This document shows, piece after piece, positions 63,325 to 64,000 of a DNA stretch of 64,000 nt. Both the position numbers and the translations under genes were made by a program. The DNA lies in the NCBI GenBank assembly GCA_963766765.1, contig CAVYBR010000004.1:124001-188000 (forward strand), written 5' to 3'. The stretch comes from JACCQS01 sp963766765 (lineage in GTDB: Bacteria > Actinomycetota > Actinomycetes > Mycobacteriales > Geodermatophilaceae). How positions within the stretch are numbered: position 1 is the first letter of the stretch; the number at the start of each line of letters is the position of its first letter. The notes under the pieces are model-generated. The model was given only the letters and a program-made list of their open reading frames with translations, did not search any database and had not been told where the DNA came from.

Positions 63325-64000
63325 TCACCGTCGGCCGGCGGCCTGGACCGCGAAGACGAGCGTCGGCAGCACGAGGAGACCGGCGATGGCGTTCAAGCCG
63401 CCGAACCCGACCAGGGCCAGCAGCACCCCGGACAGGGCCGCTCCGGCGGCTCCCACCAGATTCATGACCAGGTCCGACAGTCCCTGAACCCGCACCCGAG
63501 TCTCGGCCGGGACCGATTCGGCGAGCAACGTGGAGCCGGCGACCAGCCCCGCTGACCAGCCCAGGCCCAGCAGAATCAGTCCCGCCACCAGGCGGGGGGC
63601 CGAGGCGCCTGCCGTCCCGGCAACGAGTACGGCGGAGGCGAGGAGTGCCTGGCCGATGAGAATCGTGGGCACCCGACCTGCCTTGTCGACCAGGTAGCCG
63701 AAGATCGGGGACAAGGCGTACATGCCCGCAACGTGCAGGCTGATCGTCAGACCGACGATGGTGAGCGTCGCACCGTGGTGGATCAGATGGACCGGTGTCA
63801 TGGTCATAACCGCCACCATCACTGCGTGACCGAGGACCAAGGCGGACATCCCGAGCCGGGCACCAGGCGAACGCCACACCGTCGACCAGGCCGAGACCGC
63901 CGGTGCGGGCACGACCGGCGTGCCGAGACGGCCCGCCGCATCCTTCGCCGCTTGATCGATCTCCAGCTGTTGGGACAGCAGCAACGGGTCAGGGTGCATG
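63325..64000 (-). CDS. MFS transporter, C-terminal part
   Basis: The frame enters from the right edge and stops at 63325. About six helices are visible, with the second-half MFS motif YLVDKAGRVPT (motif-A-like G-x3-D-R/KxGR) and LLLGLGWSAGLVAGSTLLAESVP-type signature. This fits drug or sugar exporter families. The N-terminal half is outside the window; the methionine at 63999 is internal. Confidence 0.8.
   Translation of the reverse strand, partial: MHPDPLLLSQQLEIDQAAKDAAGRLGTPVVPAPAVSAWSTVWRSPGARLGMSALVLGHAVMVAVMTMTPVHLIHHGATLTIVGLTISLHVAGMYALSPIFGYLVDKAGRVPTILIGQALLASAVLVAGTAGASAPRLVAGLILLGLGWSAGLVAGSTLLAESVPAETRVRVQGLSDLVMNLVGAAGAALSGVLLALVGFGGLNAIAGLLVLPTLVFAVQAAGRR

Overview
This is high-GC DNA with abundant GTG starts and 4-bp start/stop overlaps. 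It comes from an actinobacterium. The gene content is diagnostic: WhiB7 (Fe-S cysteines plus AT-hook), mycoredoxin, the AdnA/AdnB motor-nuclease pair, UvrD2, an F420-type LLM oxidoreductase, DUF2510, DUF5679 and DUF6893 proteins. From about 18 to 35 kb the order UPF0182 - PDZ/Lon-like protease - DUF2342 - ThiF-like - ABC1 kinase - whiB7 - uvrD2 - mrx1 - nudC matches the order I recall from the Mycobacterium tuberculosis Rv3193c-Rv3199c region. adnA-adnB follows at 55-62 kb, after about 20 kb of other genes. The genus cannot be fixed from the sequence alone.

Layout. 0-4.7 kb: edge of a surface-polysaccharide locus (partial O-antigen ligase/polymerase-like protein, secreted S15-type hydrolase, left-handed beta-helix acyltransferase, Wzx-type flippase). 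4.8-11.1 kb: SAM methyltransferase, a frameshifted BTAD/AAA regulator, its FAD-linked oxidase partner and a broken membrane-protein gene. 11.2-17.8 kb: secreted GH105 enzyme with two discoidin domains, zinc alcohol dehydrogenase diverging from an MmyB-type regulator, then a decayed VanY/VanR/VanS-like set. 17.9 kb: initiator tRNA. 18-35 kb: the conserved core block, with USP, alpha/beta hydrolase and dicarboxylate-transporter genes inserted, and whiB7 with a long attenuated leader. 34.7-37.4 kb: M16 peptidase pair coupled to nudC. 38.4-42.5 kb: a tight operon of flavoprotein, four-helix membrane protein, zinc-ribbon/FHA protein and pseudokinase, facing a PknB-type kinase. 44.3-53.5 kb: epoxide hydrolase, GNAT, amidohydrolase, DinG-type helicase and a second, intact BTAD/AAA regulator plus FAD-oxidase pair. 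53.6-64 kb: small membrane proteins, LLM oxidoreductase, adnB/adnA, phytase-like esterase, DUF6893 and a partial MFS transporter.

How genes fit together. DNA-repair functions (AdnAB, UvrD2, DinG) flank redox and NAD maintenance (Mrx1, NudC) and the antibiotic/redox regulator WhiB7. The two regulator-oxidase modules (5.8-10.4 kb and 49.1-53.5 kb) are paralogous. The 38.4-42.5 kb operon is the best candidate for an undescribed system: its FHA protein, degenerate kinase and neighbouring active kinase suggest phosphothreonine signalling coupled to a membrane protein and a flavoprotein.

Caution: at least eight apparent single-base indels and one nonsense codon interrupt otherwise well-conserved reading frames (near 7953, 10590, 10775, 15998, 16493, 16602, 19065, 19867, 36121). 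Indels in core genes such as UPF0182 and M16 peptidase look more like assembly or read errors than decay. The vanR-like gene, with three lesions, may be a true pseudogene.
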